This document shows positions 30,376 through 40,699 of a stretch of 64,000 bases of DNA, piece after piece. The stretch covers positions 806,001 to 870,000 of the forward strand of contig NZ_QZWF01000001.1 in assembly GCF_004187715.1 (NCBI RefSeq). The letters run 5' to 3'. The position numbers and the translations under genes are program-made. Each line of letters starts with the position of its first letter. Position 1 is the stretch's first letter. The notes beneath the pieces were generated by a model that saw only the letters and a program-made list of their open reading frames with translations, searched no databases and was not told where the DNA came from. Source of the DNA: Streptomyces sp. F001. GTDB taxonomy: Bacteria; Actinomycetota; Actinomycetes; Streptomycetales; Streptomycetaceae.

Positions 30376-32112
30376 TCACGCCTCCTTCGTTTCGACGGGG
30401 GCGGCGGGACGACGGGTGCGGCGCAGCGGCGGCCGGGCACCGAGTCGCTTCGGGTCGAGACCGGACCACGGGTGGCCGCTGGCGAAGAACTTCCTGCGGG
30501 CCATGAGCGTCAGCAGCGGCTTGGTGAAGAGGAAGACCACCACGACGTCCAGCAGGGTGGTCAGGCCGAGCGTGAACGCGAAGCCCTGGACCTTGCCGAC
30601 GGTGACGATGAAGAGCACCGCGGCGGCGAGGAACGACACGAAGTCGGAGACCAGGATGGTGCGCCGGGCGCGCGGCCAGGCCCGCTCGACCGCGGGGCGC
30701 AGCGAGCGGCCCTCACGGATCTCGTCCCGGACCCGTTCGAAGTACACGATGAACGAGTCCGCCGTGATGCCGATCGCGACGATCGCACCGCAGACCGCCG
30801 GCAGGTTCAGCGCGAAGCCGATGGCCGGGCCGAGCAGCGACATGATCACGTACGTGAGGGCGGCGGAGACCAGCAGGGAGAGGATCGCGATGAACGACAG
30901 GCCGCGGTAGTAGACCAGCAGATACAGCACGACGAGGGCGAGACCGATGGCGCCCGCGATGAGACCGGCCTGGAGCTGCTCGCCGCCGAGCGCCGCGGTC
31001 ACCGTGGTGACGCTGTCCTCCTTGAAGGTCAGCGGCAGGGCGCCGTACGACAGGATGTTGCCGAGGCTCTCGGCCTCCTGCTGGGTGAAGGTGCCGGAGA
31101 TCTCGGCGTTGCCGCCGGTGATGGACTGGCTGACGTACGGGCTGGAGACGACCTCGCCGTCCAGGACGATGCCGAACTGGTTCTGCGGGGACTGGTTCTG
31201 CGCGAGCTTGCCGGTGATGTCGGCGAACTTCTTGGCGCCCGCGGAGGTGAAGTCCATCTGGACCTTCCAGCCGGCGCCGCTCTGGGTGTCGTAGACGGCC
31301 TGGGCCTTGTCGACCTCGGTACCGTCCACGCCGGCCGGGCCGAGCAGGTACTTGTACCAGACGCCCTGGTTCTCACCGCAGCCGACGGTCGACTCCTCGG
31401 GCTTGGCGCCGTCGCCGGCCGTGGCGCGGGTCGCCGCCTTGCTGCAGTCGAGGGCCGCGTACTGGGCCTGGAGCTTGCTGTCGTCGGTGGTGCCGCCGCT
31501 CGCCGACGGGGAGGCGCTGGGCGAGGCGGACCCCGAGGGGGTGGCGGAGGGAGTGGGGTCGGCCTTCAGTGCGTCGGTGACGGCGCGGCCCTGCGTGGTG
31601 GCGGACGCCGAGGGGGTCGCGCTCGCCTTCTCGGAGCCGGAGGCCGACGGGCTCGCCGAACCGCTGGGGGAGGCGCTGGGCGAAGGCGACGTCGCGGGGC
31701 CGCCGGTTGCCTCGGTGGCGAGGACGGGACGGAAGTAGAGCTTGGCGGTGGTGCCGACCTGCTGCCGGGCTTCCTCCGAGTTGGTGCCCTTGGGGATGTT
31801 GACGATGATGTTGCGATCGCCCTGCGTCTGGACCTCGGCCTCCGAGACACCGAGACCATTGACACGGCGGTTCATGATGTCGACCGCGGTGTCCATGTTC
31901 TTCTTGTTGATCGCGGACTCGTTGCCGTCCTCGGGGACAGCCCGGAGCGTGATGCTCGTACCACCGGCCAGGTCGATACCGAGACGCGGAGTGGTGTGCC
32001 CGGAGACGAACATGCCCCCGGTGAGCGCCACGATGGCGATCAGGATCAGGGCCAGCGAGCGCCCCGGCTTGCTCTGGGCGCTCGCGCTCCGGCCCTTTTT
32101 AGGTGCTGCCAC
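30376..32112 (-). CDS. secD: Protein-export membrane protein SecD with a long Ser/Pro/Ala insert
   Basis: Partner of SecF. I use GTG 32112 (AAPKKGRSAS), giving 578 residues; an upstream ATG at 32142 is an alternative. The first transmembrane helix is near residues 20-40, followed by the P1 periplasmic region with GLDLAGGTSI-type start (IDLAGGTSITL). The last six helices contain GITADSFIVYFERVRDE. Between beta segments of P1 there is an insert of roughly 75 residues that is almost only Ser, Pro, Ala, Gly and Thr. The order yajC-secD-secF is conserved. Confidence 0.95.
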   Translation of the reverse strand: MAAPKKGRSASAQSKPGRSLALILIAIVALTGGMFVSGHTTPRLGIDLAGGTSITLRAVPEDGNESAINKKNMDTAVDIMNRRVNGLGVSEAEVQTQGDRNIIVNIPKGTNSEEARQQVGTTAKLYFRPVLATEATGGPATSPSPSASPSGSASPSASGSEKASATPSASATTQGRAVTDALKADPTPSATPSGSASPSASPSASGGTTDDSKLQAQYAALDCSKAATRATAGDGAKPEESTVGCGENQGVWYKYLLGPAGVDGTEVDKAQAVYDTQSGAGWKVQMDFTSAGAKKFADITGKLAQNQSPQNQFGIVLDGEVVSSPYVSQSITGGNAEISGTFTQQEAESLGNILSYGALPLTFKEDSVTTVTAALGGEQLQAGLIAGAIGLALVVLYLLVYYRGLSFIAILSLLVSAALTYVIMSLLGPAIGFALNLPAVCGAIVAIGITADSFIVYFERVRDEIREGRSLRPAVERAWPRARRTILVSDFVSFLAAAVLFIVTVGKVQGFAFTLGLTTLLDVVVVFLFTKPLLTLMARRKFFASGHPWSGLDPKRLGARPPLRRTRRPAAPVETKEA

Positions 32113-32198
32113 CTTCTCGTACTCCCTCTCGGGCCGCCGCACGCCGGGTCAGCGGGCGAGCGGCCATGACATGGTGTCGGGATCCCGTGCGAGATGCG

Positions 32199-32242
32199 CA
32201 TGTCCGGGGTGCGCGAGCCCGGCCCGCGCCCTCCGGGACATG
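32199..32242 (-). terminator. Hairpin between yajC and secD
   Basis: CATGTCC and GGACATG pair at the base. GGGGTGCGCG and CGCGCCCTCC extend the stem imperfectly. It starts two bases after the yajC stop and may attenuate rather than end transcription into secD. Confidence 0.5.
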
Positions 32243-32243
32243 A

Positions 32244-32735
32244 CTACTTCTCGCCGTCGGTCTTCTTCGGCTCGTCGTCCGTCTTCGCGGTGTCGCCCAG
32301 GGTGGCGTCGGAGGGCTCCTCGTCCGCGTCCTTCTTGCCGAGGTCCACGGACTTGTCGGCGGAGGCGGCGGCGTCGGCGGACTCGTCGGTCTCGGTGAGG
32401 GAGGAGGCGTCGTCCGGGACGGAGTCCGCGTCGGACTTCAGGTCGTGCTCGATGCCGTGGACGATGCGGTTGTACTCGTCGTCGGAGAGCACGGCACCGA
32501 TCGAGTTCTTCGCAAAGAGGAGCTCGACGCCCGGGCCGGCGTCGAGGAGGACCGTGTCCTCGTTGACCTCCTTGACCGTTGCGTACATGCCCCCGATGGT
32601 GCGGACGCCGGAACCGGGCTGCATCTGATTCCGCATGTCGACGGCCTGCTGCTGCTTCTTCTTGGCCGAGCGGGTCATCAGGATCATGGCCCCGATGAGC
32701 ACGATGAACGGGAGGAGGGTCACGAGGCTATTCAC
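32244..32735 (-). CDS. yajC: Preprotein translocase subunit YajC
   Basis: YajC associates with SecDF. I use GTG 32735 (NSLVTLLPFIVLIGAMILMTRS) with AAGGA upstream; this gives 163 residues. One N-terminal transmembrane helix is followed by a KKKQQQAVDMRNQMQPGSGVRTIGGMYATV motif region, which is diagnostic. A long acidic Asp/Ser/Ala-rich C-terminal tail (about 100-163) follows and is longer than in E. coli. The gene is 131 bases upstream of secD and 164 bases after ruvB. Confidence 0.93.
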   Translation of the reverse strand: MNSLVTLLPFIVLIGAMILMTRSAKKKQQQAVDMRNQMQPGSGVRTIGGMYATVKEVNEDTVLLDAGPGVELLFAKNSIGAVLSDDEYNRIVHGIEHDLKSDADSVPDDASSLTETDESADAAASADKSVDLGKKDADEEPSDATLGDTAKTDDEPKKTDGEK

Positions 32736-32899
32736 GGGACGAATTTTCCTTCGCACGACCGCGCAGGTGGGCGGCCTGATGGATGGGGGTATGTCTGCCG
32801 CCGGGGAAGGCGGCATCGGCGGAGTCTAAGCGAGTCCGCGCGCATGGAACAACGCTCAGCATGGCACCCGGGTTCCTGGTCCGGCCAATGCCCTCGCCG

Positions 32900-33970
32900 T
32901 CACGCCCCGAACAGGTCCTGTTGTCCGTTTCCCCCGGCTCCCGTGCGGGGCGGGGTGAGGCCGAGATGCGCCCATGCCGCGGGGGTGGCGACGCGGCCGC
33001 GGGGGGTGCGGGCCAGCAGGCCCTCCCGTACGAGGAAGGGCTCGGCGACCTCCTCGACGGTCTCGCGCTCCTCCCCCACCGCGACGGCGAGCGTGGACAG
33101 GCCGACCGGTCCGCCGCCGAACAGCTTGAGCAGGGCTTCGAGCACGCCACGGTCGAGGCGGTCGAGTCCGCGGGCGTCGACCTCGTACACCTTCAGCGCC
33201 GCGGCCGCGATCTCGCGCGTGATGATCCCGTCGGCCTTTACCTGCGCATAGTCCCGTACGCGGCGCAGCAGGCGGTTGGCGATACGGGGGGTCCCGCGGG
33301 AGCGCCCGGCGATCTCGGCGGCACCGTCGGCCTCGATCTCGACGTCCAGCAGGCTCGCTGAGCGGTGGATGACGCGCTCCAGTTCGGCCGGCTCGTAGAA
33401 CTCCATGTGCGCGGTGAAGCCGAAGCGGTCGCGCAGCGGGGGCGGCAGCAGGCCTGCGCGGGTGGTGGCGCCGACCAGGGTGAACGGCGGCAGCTCGAGC
33501 GGGATCGCGGTGGCTCCGGGGCCCTTGCCGACGATGACGTCGACACGGAAGTCCTCCATCGCCATGTAGAGCATCTCCTCGGCGGGCCTCGACATGCGGT
33601 GGATCTCGTCGAGGAAGAGGACCTCGCCCTCCTGCAGGGAGGAGAGGATCGCCGCGAGGTCACCGGCGTGCTGGATGGCGGGGCCGGAGGTGATGCGGAT
33701 CGGGGCACCCATCTCGGCCGCGATGATCATCGAGAGGGTGGTCTTGCCGAGGCCGGGAGCGCCGGAGAGCAGCACATGGTCGGCGGTGGCGCCACGCGCG
33801 CGTGCGGCGCGCAGAACCAGGTCGAGCTGCTCGCGGACCTTCTCCTGGCCGATGTACTCGTCCAGGTCCTTGGGTCGCAGTGCAGCCTCGACGGCCTGGT
33901 CCTCACGGTCGGCGACAGAGCCCACCAGCCGCTCGGCGGCGGGGGTGTCGGTCGTGTCGTCCCAGTTCAC
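32900..33970 (-). CDS. ruvB: Holliday junction branch migration ATPase RuvB
   Basis: Hexameric motor that, with RuvA, drives branch migration. The 356 residues include [18 protein letters not shown] near 32-49, Walker [12 protein letters not shown] near 69-79, Walker B LFLDEIHR and VGATTRAG (sensor 1). The C-terminal winged helix has [15 protein letters not shown]. Third gene of ruvC-ruvA-ruvB on the minus strand, 85 bases after ruvA. Confidence 0.97.
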   Translation of the reverse strand: MNWDDTTDTPAAERLVGSVADREDQAVEAALRPKDLDEYIGQEKVREQLDLVLRAARARGATADHVLLSGAPGLGKTTLSMIIAAEMGAPIRITSGPAIQHAGDLAAILSSLQEGEVLFLDEIHRMSRPAEEMLYMAMEDFRVDVIVGKGPGATAIPLELPPFTLVGATTRAGLLPPPLRDRFGFTAHMEFYEPAELERVIHRSASLLDVEIEADGAAEIAGRSRGTPRIANRLLRRVRDYAQVKADGIITREIAAAALKVYEVDARGLDRLDRGVLEALLKLFGGGPVGLSTLAVAVGEERETVEEVAEPFLVREGLLARTPRGRVATPAAWAHLGLTPPRTGAGGNGQQDLFGA

Positions 33971-34055
33971 TGAAATTCTCCTGCGGTGGGCGGTTTCCGG
34001 CTTCTCGGGGGCGATTTCAGGACGCTTCTGTCCCGTGCCCTGCGCGGCGCCCTCG

Positions 34056-34661
34056 TCAGCGGGCTCTGTTGAGCGTCTGCAGGGCGGCCTTCAGCAGCCG
34101 GCCGATCTGGGGGGTGCCGTCGGCGGCCTCGGCCTGCGGGGCGACCGCGGCGACCGCCTCGTCGGCCTCGCGGGTGGCGTAGCCCAGGCCGATCAGGGCG
34201 GCGTGCAGCTGGTCGCGCCAGCCGCTGGTGACCGGGGTGCCGGCCGCGGGGGCGCCGATCGGCTCGCCCAGACGGTCCTTGAGCTCCAGCAGCAGCTTCT
34301 GGGCGCCCTTCTTCCCGATGCCGGGGACGGCGATGAGGGCCTTCTCGTCGCCGGTCGCGACCGCGCGGCGCAGGGCGTCCGGGGTGTGCACGGCGAGCAT
34401 CGACTGCGCCAGCCGGGGGCCGACGCCGCTCGCGGTCTGCAGCAGCTCGAAGACCTGGCGCTCGTCGTCGTCCGCGAAGCCGTACAGCGTCAGGGAGTCC
34501 TCCCGTACGACCAGGGAGGTGGCGAGCTTGGCGGGTTGGCCGATGCGGAGCGTCGACAGCGTGTTGGGCGCGCACTGGACGGCCATGCCGACACCGCCGA
34601 CCTCGACCACCGCGGCGTCGGGAGCGAGGGCGGCGACCGTGCCGCTGACGAAGGCGATCAT
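34056..34661 (-). CDS. ruvA: Holliday junction DNA-binding subunit RuvA
   Basis: Tetramer that binds the four-way junction and loads RuvB. The 201-residue protein starts at ATG 34661, overlapping the ruvC stop by four bases. It has the N-terminal OB fold ([12 protein letters not shown]), helix-hairpin-helix motifs ([30 protein letters not shown]) and the C-terminal RuvB-contact domain ([16 protein letters not shown]). Confidence 0.96.
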   Translation of the reverse strand: MIAFVSGTVAALAPDAAVVEVGGVGMAVQCAPNTLSTLRIGQPAKLATSLVVREDSLTLYGFADDDERQVFELLQTASGVGPRLAQSMLAVHTPDALRRAVATGDEKALIAVPGIGKKGAQKLLLELKDRLGEPIGAPAAGTPVTSGWRDQLHAALIGLGYATREADEAVAAVAPQAEAADGTPQIGRLLKAALQTLNRAR

Positions 34662-35203
34662 GCCGTACGGCCTTTCGGTGCTGTTGCTTGTGCGGTGTGC
34701 AGGGCGACGGCCTGTTGGAGCCGGTTCTGCGCGGGGGCGCGCCAGATGTGGCAGATGGCGAGCGCAAGGGCGTCGGCGGCGTCGGCGGGTCTGGGCGGCG
34801 CGTCCAGCCGCAGCAGGCGGGTGACCATGGTGCCCACCTGGGCCTTGTCGGCACGGCCGGAGCCGGTGACGGCGGCCTTGACCTCGCTGGGGGTGTGCAG
34901 GGCGACGGGGATGCCGCGGCGGGCGGCGCAGAGCATGGCGACGGCGCTGGCCTGGGCCGTGCCCATCACCGTGCGCACATTGTGCTGGCTGAACACCCGC
35001 TCCACGGCGACGAATTCGGGCCGGTGCTCGTCGAGCCACTGCTCGATGCCCTGCTCGATGGCGACCAGGCGGTGCCCGAGGTCGGCGTCGACGGGCGTAC
35101 GGACGACGCCGACGCCGAGCATGGTGAGCGGGCGGCCCGCGACTCCCTCGACGACGCCAATGCCGCACCGCGTCAGACCCGGGTCAACGCCGAGTACTCG
35201 CAC
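34658..35203 (-). CDS. ruvC: Holliday junction resolvase RuvC
   Basis: Endonuclease that resolves Holliday junctions. I use GTG 35203 ([13 protein letters not shown]), giving 181 residues, with a GGGAGAGG Shine-Dalgarno. Catalytic acidic residues are visible in VDPGL (D7), VAVERVF and the C-terminal [10 protein letters not shown]. It is first of the ruvCAB operon, downstream of an AT-rich stretch that probably holds the promoter. Confidence 0.96.
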   Translation of the reverse strand: MRVLGVDPGLTRCGIGVVEGVAGRPLTMLGVGVVRTPVDADLGHRLVAIEQGIEQWLDEHRPEFVAVERVFSQHNVRTVMGTAQASAVAMLCAARRGIPVALHTPSEVKAAVTGSGRADKAQVGTMVTRLLRLDAPPRPADAADALALAICHIWRAPAQNRLQQAVALHTAQATAPKGRTA

Positions 35204-35231
35204 CGCACCTCTCCCTCTGTTAATTAGCAAA

Positions 35232-35260
35232 ACGTAACTATCCTATGGCAGAGTGTCACG
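35232..35260 (-). promoter_or_regulatory. Possible ruvC promoter
   Basis: On the minus strand GTGACA (35260-35255) and TACGTT (35237-35232) are 17 bases apart, about 30 bases before the start codon. Confidence 0.4.
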
Positions 35261-35473
35261 CACACGTCCGGCGCCCAGGCGACGTCGGGCACCCTCCTCG
35301 GTGAGGTCGTGAGACCTGACCGACCAGCGTCCGGAGGGACGTGCCACGCGGGCTGGCAGCTCCTGCTGTTCAGCACCAGGGCACGAAGACGATTGGTTCA
35401 TTCCCCCTGAGCAACGCTCGGGTTCACTAAGCCAATCAGAGACGCTATCCGCTGCCACTGACAACAGCAGCGA

Positions 35474-35503
35474 CGGGCCGGTGGGACGTATCCCACCGGC
35501 CCG
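35474..35503 (-). terminator. pdxST-yebC operon terminator
   Basis: A perfect 13-bp stem (35474-35486 with 35491-35503) with loop CGTA lies 27 bases past the yebC stop. Confidence 0.85.
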
Positions 35504-35530
35504 CCAAAAGTTGCGGCACACGCGGCAGCG

Positions 35531-36283
35531 TTACGCGCCGACCTTCTCCATGATGTCGTCGCTGACGTCGAAGTTGGCGAAGACGTTCTGCACGTCGTCG
35601 CTGTCCTCGAGCGCGTCGATCAGCTTGAAGATCTTCTTGGCGCCCTCCTCGTCCAGCTCGACCTGGACGGACGGCACGAAGCTGGACTCGGCGGAGTCGT
35701 AGTCGATCCCGGCGTCCTGGAGGGCGGTGCGGACCGCGACCAGGTCGGTGGCCTCGCTGATGACCTCGAAGGACTCGCCGAGGTCGTTGACCTCCTCGGC
35801 GCCCGCGTCCAGGACGGCACCGAGGACGTCGTCCTCGGTCAGCTCGCCCTTGGGGACGATGACGACGCCCTTGCGGCTGAACATGTACGACACGGAGCCC
35901 GGGTCGGCCATGTTGCCGCCGTTGCGGGTCATGGCGACGCGGACGTCGGAGGCGGCGCGGTTGCGGTTGTCGGTGAGGCACTCGATGAGCACCGCGACGC
36001 CGTTCGGGCCGTAGCCCTCGTACATGATCGTCTCGTAGTCGGCACCGCCAGCCTCGAGACCGCCGCCGCGCTTGATCGCGGAGTCGATGTTCTTGTTCGG
36101 AACCGACTGCTTCTTGGCCTTCTGGACGGCGTCGTAGAGCGTCGGGTTGCCGTCGAGGTCGACGCCGCCCATGCGCGCCGCGACCTCGATGTTCTTGATC
36201 AGCTTCGCGAAGAGCTTGCCGCGCTTGGCATCGATCACGGCCTTCTTGTGCTTCGTCGTGGCCCATTTAGAGTGGCCGGACAT
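35531..36283 (-). CDS. yebC: YebC/PmpR-family protein
   Basis: YebC proteins are classed as transcriptional regulators, and some members have been implicated in translation of polyproline stretches. The 250 residues begin [25 protein letters not shown], the diagnostic N-terminal domain. [12 protein letters not shown] and [22 protein letters not shown] follow near 78 and 108. The acidic C-terminal domain is typical. It lies 48 bases downstream of pdxT and ahead of ruvCAB. Confidence 0.95.
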   Translation of the reverse strand: MSGHSKWATTKHKKAVIDAKRGKLFAKLIKNIEVAARMGGVDLDGNPTLYDAVQKAKKQSVPNKNIDSAIKRGGGLEAGGADYETIMYEGYGPNGVAVLIECLTDNRNRAASDVRVAMTRNGGNMADPGSVSYMFSRKGVVIVPKGELTEDDVLGAVLDAGAEEVNDLGESFEVISEATDLVAVRTALQDAGIDYDSAESSFVPSVQVELDEEGAKKIFKLIDALEDSDDVQNVFANFDVSDDIMEKVGA

Positions 36284-36331
36284 CTGCCTGTCTCCTTCGC
36301 GTAACCCATCTCTGCAACGACGCCAGAGATC

Positions 36332-36940
36332 CTACAAGGACTCCGCTGTCCGGTTCGCGCGCACCATGTCCACGAAGAGGCTGTGTACACGGTGGTCGCC
36401 GGTCAGTTCCGGGTGGAACGACGTGGCCAGCGCGTTGCCCTGACGGACCGCGACGATGTGGCCGTCGTGCTCAGCGAGCACCTCGGCCTCGGCGCCGACG
36501 GACTCGACCCAGGGGGCGCGGATGAAGACGCCCTCCACAGGATCGCCCGCGATGCCCTTCACGTCGACCGCTGCCTCGAAGGACTCGTTCTGCCGCCCGA
36601 AGGCGTTACGGCGCACGATCATGTCGATGCCGCCGATCGTCTCCTGACCCGAGCGCGGATCGAGGATCTTGTCGGCGAGCATGATCATGCCCGCACAGGT
36701 GCCGTAGACGGGCATGCCGTCCCGCACGCGCGCGCGGAGGGGCTCCAGCACGCCGAACAGGACGGCCAGCTTGGAGATGGTGGTGGACTCGCCGCCGGGG
36801 ATGACGAGGCCGTCGACCTCGGCGAGCTCTTCGGGGCGCCGCACCGGCCTGGCCACGGCGTCGGCCGCGGCCAGGGCGATGAGGTGCTCCCGTACGTCGC
36901 CCTGGAGGGCCAGGACGCCGATGACGGGGGTGTGGCTCAT
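36332..36940 (-). CDS. pdxT: Pyridoxal 5'-phosphate synthase glutaminase subunit PdxT
   Basis: Supplies ammonia from glutamine to PdxS. The 202-residue protein has ALQGDVREH near 11-19, IPGGESTTI near 47-55 and the catalytic cysteine in GTCAGMIML (about 80-88). The His-Glu pair is in SFHPEL. It lies 12 bases downstream of pdxS, so the two form one operon. Confidence 0.96.
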   Translation of the reverse strand: MSHTPVIGVLALQGDVREHLIALAAADAVARPVRRPEELAEVDGLVIPGGESTTISKLAVLFGVLEPLRARVRDGMPVYGTCAGMIMLADKILDPRSGQETIGGIDMIVRRNAFGRQNESFEAAVDVKGIAGDPVEGVFIRAPWVESVGAEAEVLAEHDGHIVAVRQGNALATSFHPELTGDHRVHSLFVDMVRANRTAESL

Positions 36941-36952
36941 GGGTGGGGTGCC

Positions 36953-37876
36953 TTACCAGCCGCGGTTGGCGTAGCGCTCGGTCTCGGGGAGGGTGTCGCA
37001 GTTGATGCCGACCATGGCCTCGCCGAGGTTGCGGGACGCGTCGGCGATGATCTTCGGGTCGTCGTAGAAGGTGGTGGCCTTCACGATGGCGGCGGCACGC
37101 TTGGCCGGGTCGCCGGACTTGAAGATGCCGGAGCCGACGAAGACGCCCTCGGCGCCCAGCTGGCGCATCAGGGCGGCGTCGGCGGGGGTGGCGACACCAC
37201 CGGCGGAGAACAGCACGACCGGGAGCTTGCCGAGCTCAGCGACCTCCTTGACCAGCTCGTACGGGGCGCGCAGCTCCTTGGCGGCGGCGTACAGCTCATG
37301 GTTGTCGTAGCCGCGCAGGCGGGCGATCTCGTTCTTGATCTGCCGCAGGTGGCGCACGGCCTCGACGACGTTGCCGGTGCCGGCCTCGCCCTTGGAGCGG
37401 ATCATGGCCGCACCCTCGGCGATGCGGCGCAGGGCCTCACCGAGGTTGGTGGCGCCGCAGACGAAGGGGGTGGTGAAGGCCCACTTGTCGGAGTGGTTGA
37501 CCTCGTCGGCCGGGGTGAGGACCTCGGACTCGTCGATGTAGTCCACGCCGAGGGACTGCAGGACCTGCGCCTCGACGAAGTGGCCGATGCGGGACTTGGC
37601 CATGACGGGGATCGAGACGGCGTCGATGATGCCCTCGATCATGTCCGGGTCGGACATACGGGCCACGCCGCCGTCCTTGCGGATGTCGGCGGGTACGCGC
37701 TCCAGGGCCATGACGGCGACGGCGCCCGCGTCCTCGGCGATCTTCGCCTGCTCCGGCGTGACGACGTCCATGATGACGCCACCCTTGAGCTGCTCGGCCA
37801 TGCCGCGCTTCACGCGGGCGGTGCCGGTCGCAGTGTTCTCGTCGGGCTGGGCGGAGTTGGGGAGCGTGGTGGACAC
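36953..37876 (-). CDS. pdxS: Pyridoxal 5'-phosphate synthase subunit PdxS
   Basis: Builds PLP from ribose 5-phosphate, glyceraldehyde 3-phosphate and ammonia. I use GTG 37876 ([17 protein letters not shown]) with GAGGT upstream; it gives 307 residues. The family core is intact: [35 protein letters not shown], the first active lysine in [10 protein letters not shown] and the second in [10 protein letters not shown]. Confidence 0.97.
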   Translation of the reverse strand: MSTTLPNSAQPDENTATGTARVKRGMAEQLKGGVIMDVVTPEQAKIAEDAGAVAVMALERVPADIRKDGGVARMSDPDMIEGIIDAVSIPVMAKSRIGHFVEAQVLQSLGVDYIDESEVLTPADEVNHSDKWAFTTPFVCGATNLGEALRRIAEGAAMIRSKGEAGTGNVVEAVRHLRQIKNEIARLRGYDNHELYAAAKELRAPYELVKEVAELGKLPVVLFSAGGVATPADAALMRQLGAEGVFVGSGIFKSGDPAKRAAAIVKATTFYDDPKIIADASRNLGEAMVGINCDTLPETERYANRGW

Positions 37877-37990
37877 GGGTGACCTCACTCGATGGAAAGA
37901 GGGTTTCTTGCTGGACCGAGGAAACGTGACGGATGCAGGCCACAGCAAGGGCCAATGAGGAGGCGGTGGATCGTTTTCCGGTACGTCGGG

Positions 37991-38533
37991 CTAGGTGGCC
38001 CGGTCCGCCAGGGCCGTCGGCGGCTCGTCGTCCATCTCGAATGCCATGGGGAAGGGGGCGTGGCCCGCGAGACGGAACAGGCGGACCTTGCGGTGGCGGC
38101 GCAGGGCGCGGGCCGCGCGTACGGCGTCGTTGTGGAAGCGGCGGGCCATCGGCACCCGGCGGACCGCTTCCGTGAGCTCGCGGGCCGCTGCCTCGCCGCC
38201 GGGCGCCGCACGGACCGCCTCGACCTGCTGCGGGTCCGCGAACACGGCCCGCAGGGCCTGGCTCAGCTCGCTCTCGGCGACCTCCCGCTGGTCCTCCTCG
38301 GCCTGCCGTGCGGCGTGCGCTGCCTCGTAGAGCACGATCGACGCCGCCGGGTCCAGCACTCCGGACGTGGCCAGTTCCTGTGCCACCGAGGCGCGGCGCA
38401 GCAGCTGCGCGTCGAGCGCGGCACGGGCCGCGTCGATACGGGCGTGCAGCCGGTCGAGCCGGCCCGCCGTCCAGCTCAGGTAGAGGCCGATCGCGATGAG
38501 GGCGACGAGGATCCAGATGAGGGTTGCGGTCAC
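37991..38533 (-). CDS. LemA-like single-pass membrane protein
   Basis: I use GTG 38533 (TATLIWILVALIAIGLYLSW), giving 180 residues; an ATG at 38578 would add 15 residues with no clear SD for either. One N-terminal transmembrane helix is followed by a helical bundle with RLDRLHARIDAARAALDAQLLRRASVAQEL, which resembles the LemA family pattern. Function is unknown. It lies between the mannosyltransferase and pdxS on the same strand. Confidence 0.65.
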   Translation of the reverse strand: MTATLIWILVALIAIGLYLSWTAGRLDRLHARIDAARAALDAQLLRRASVAQELATSGVLDPAASIVLYEAAHAARQAEEDQREVAESELSQALRAVFADPQQVEAVRAAPGGEAAARELTEAVRRVPMARRFHNDAVRAARALRRHRKVRLFRLAGHAPFPMAFEMDDEPPTALADRAT

Positions 38534-38618
38534 GGGCGGCAAGGCTACCGGGGCGCTCCGCCGGGTGAGCCGGCGCACTTGCAGGCCTCAGACGCCGGCC
38601 GGGCCGGCCTTCCCGCAG

Positions 38619-39794
38619 TCAGTCCCGTGCCAACCCCAGCCGTGCCCGCAACCCCGTGGTGCGCTCGTCGGCCGCCACCGCCGCGGCGCCGTCCGTGACC
38701 GTCTCGTAGACCGACAGGATGTCCGCGCCGACCGTCGACCAGTCGAACCGGCGGACGTGGGCGCTGCCGCGCTTGCGCAGTTCGGCACGGCGTGCCGGGT
38801 CACCGAGCAGCCGCACCGCCGCCGCGGCGAGCGCGTCCGCGTCCTCGTTGGCGAACAGTTCCCCCGCCGCGCCCTGGTCGAGGACCTGCGCGAAGGCGTC
38901 CAGGTCGGACGCCAGGACCGGCGCGCCCGCCGACATCGCCTCGACCAGGATGATCCCGAAGCTCTCGCCGCCGGTGTTGGGCGCCACGTACAGGTCGATG
39001 CTGCGCAGGAAGCGGGCCTTGTCCGCGTCGCTCACCATGCCGAGGAACTCGACGCGCGAGCGGAGCTCCGAAGGCAGCGATGCCACCGCCTCCTCCTCGT
39101 CCCCGCGGCCCGCGACCAGCAGCCGGGTCTGCGGGCGCTCGGCGAGGATCCTGGGCAGCGCCCGCATCAGGACCGGCAGGCCCTTGCGGGGCTCGTCGAT
39201 GCGCCCTATGAAGCCGATCGTGCCGCCCTCCCCTTCCGACTGCCAGTCGGGGTTCGGCTCGGCCTCGGCGAAGAAGTCGACGTCGACGCCGTTGGGGATG
39301 ACGACCGCGTCCCCGCCGAGGTGCTCCACCAGCGTGCGGCGGGCGTACTCGCTGACCGCGATCCGCGCGCTGATCTTCTCCAGTGCCGCCTGGAGGATCG
39401 AGTACGCGGCGATCATCGCGCGCGAGCGGGGGTTGGAGGTGTGGAACGTGGCGACGATCGGGCCCTGTGCCGCCCAGCAGGCCAGCAGGCCCAGGGACGG
39501 CGACGCCGGTTCATGGATGTGGATCACGTCGAACGCGCCGTCGTGCAGCCAGCGTCGTACCCGGGCCGCCGACAGGAAGCCGAAGTTCAGCCGGGCCACC
39601 GAGCCGTTGTACGGCACCGGGACCGCTCGGCCGGCCGAGACGACGTACGGCGGGAGCGGGGTGTCGTCGTCGGCGGGGGCGAGGACGGACACCTCGTGCC
39701 CGAGGCGGATGAAGTACTCGGCGAGATCGCGGATGTGGAACTGGACGCCGCCCGGCACGTCCCAGGAGTACGGGCAGACGATGCCGATCCTCAC
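38619..39794 (-). CDS. pimA: Phosphatidylinositol mannosyltransferase-like GT4 (PimA-like)
   Basis: Transfers mannose from GDP-mannose to phosphatidylinositol at the inner membrane face, starting PIM synthesis. GTG 39794 (RIGIVCPYSWDVPGGVQFHI) overlaps the acyltransferase stop by four bases and gives 391 residues. GT4 features are the N-terminal GGVQ loop, HIHEPASPS, and the C-terminal ESFGIILVEAMSAGAPVLASD, with the E-x7-E pattern. Synteny with the acyltransferase and pgsA matches the mycobacterial pim cluster. Confidence 0.9.
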   Translation of the reverse strand: MRIGIVCPYSWDVPGGVQFHIRDLAEYFIRLGHEVSVLAPADDDTPLPPYVVSAGRAVPVPYNGSVARLNFGFLSAARVRRWLHDGAFDVIHIHEPASPSLGLLACWAAQGPIVATFHTSNPRSRAMIAAYSILQAALEKISARIAVSEYARRTLVEHLGGDAVVIPNGVDVDFFAEAEPNPDWQSEGEGGTIGFIGRIDEPRKGLPVLMRALPRILAERPQTRLLVAGRGDEEEAVASLPSELRSRVEFLGMVSDADKARFLRSIDLYVAPNTGGESFGIILVEAMSAGAPVLASDLDAFAQVLDQGAAGELFANEDADALAAAAVRLLGDPARRAELRKRGSAHVRRFDWSTVGADILSVYETVTDGAAAVAADERTTGLRARLGLARD

Positions 39795-40699
39795 GACGGC
39801 CCCTTCGCGGGGTCGAGGTCTTCGAGCCACAAGCGCTGCAGCATGTGCCAGTCCTCCGGATGGTCGGCGATCCCCGAGGCGAAGGCGTCTGCCAGCGCCT
39901 GTGTCATCACAGACGTCTTCTCGGCCCGGGTACCTGTCTCGGGTACCTCGATCGGGGGATGCAGGCGGCCCTGCATGAGGGGCGAGTCGTCGTACCAGAG
40001 CGTCACCGGCAGCAGCAGCGCGCCCGTCTGCTGGGCCAGCAGGGCCGGTCCGGCCGGCATGCGGGCCGTGTCGCCGAAGAACTTCACCTCGACGCCGGAG
40101 GCGGACAGGTCGCGGTCGGCGACCAGGCAGACCAGGCCGCCGTCGCGCAGCCGCCGGGCCAGGGTGCCGAACGCGGTGCCGCCGCTGTGCGGCAGGACCT
40201 CCATGCCGAGGCCCTCGCGGTAGGCGACGAAACGGTCGTACAGGGTCTCCGGCTTGAGGCGTTCGGCGACCGTGGTGAAGGGGGTTTCCAGCTTCGTGGT
40301 GACCCAGGCGCCCGCGAGGTCCCAGTTGGCCATGTGCGGCAGGGCGAGCACGACGCCATTGCCGGCGGCGAGGCCGTCGGTCAGGTGGTGCAGGTCCTTC
40401 GGGTCGAAACCGCTCTTGACGCGCTCGGCACTCCAGGCCGGGAGCCGGAAGGACTCCATCCAGTACCGCAGGTACGAGCGCATGCCCGCGCGGGAGAGCT
40501 CGGCAAGGCGCTCAGGGGTCGCGTCGAGCACCACGCGCGCGTAGTTGCTCTCCAGCCGCCGTACGCCCTTGCCGCGCTGCTTCCAGGCCAGGTCGGCCAC
40601 GGTGTTGCCGAGCCGTACCGCGACCGGCTCGGGGAGCTTCTTGACCGTGCCCCAGCCGAGGCCGTACAGCGCGTCCGTCAGCCGCTCCTGAGCGCTCAT
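39791..40699 (-). CDS. Phosphatidylinositol mannoside acyltransferase
   Basis: LpxL/HtrB-type acyltransferase that acylates the mannose of PIM. The 302-residue protein starts at ATG 40699, overlapping the pgsA stop by four bases. The catalytic HxxxxD motif is HMANWD at 122-127. ADRDLSASGVEVKFFG and PAGPALLAQQTGALLLPV are typical of the family. It is sandwiched between pgsA and pimA. Confidence 0.91.
   Translation of the reverse strand: MSAQERLTDALYGLGWGTVKKLPEPVAVRLGNTVADLAWKQRGKGVRRLESNYARVVLDATPERLAELSRAGMRSYLRYWMESFRLPAWSAERVKSGFDPKDLHHLTDGLAAGNGVVLALPHMANWDLAGAWVTTKLETPFTTVAERLKPETLYDRFVAYREGLGMEVLPHSGGTAFGTLARRLRDGGLVCLVADRDLSASGVEVKFFGDTARMPAGPALLAQQTGALLLPVTLWYDDSPLMQGRLHPPIEVPETGTRAEKTSVMTQALADAFASGIADHPEDWHMLQRLWLEDLDPAKGPS

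Larger units (their letters stand above)
35204..35530. other. 327-bp interval: ruvC promoter region and yebC terminator
   Basis: No gene is seen. It contains a probable ruvC promoter (35232-35260) in an unusually AT-rich patch and, at its far side, the yebC terminator. I found no LexA-like TCGAAC dyad. Confidence 0.6.

Noticed and set aside
35204..35473. LexA (SOS) operator for ruvCAB
   Set aside because: No TCGAAC-N4-GTTCGA-like dyad was found in the promoter region.
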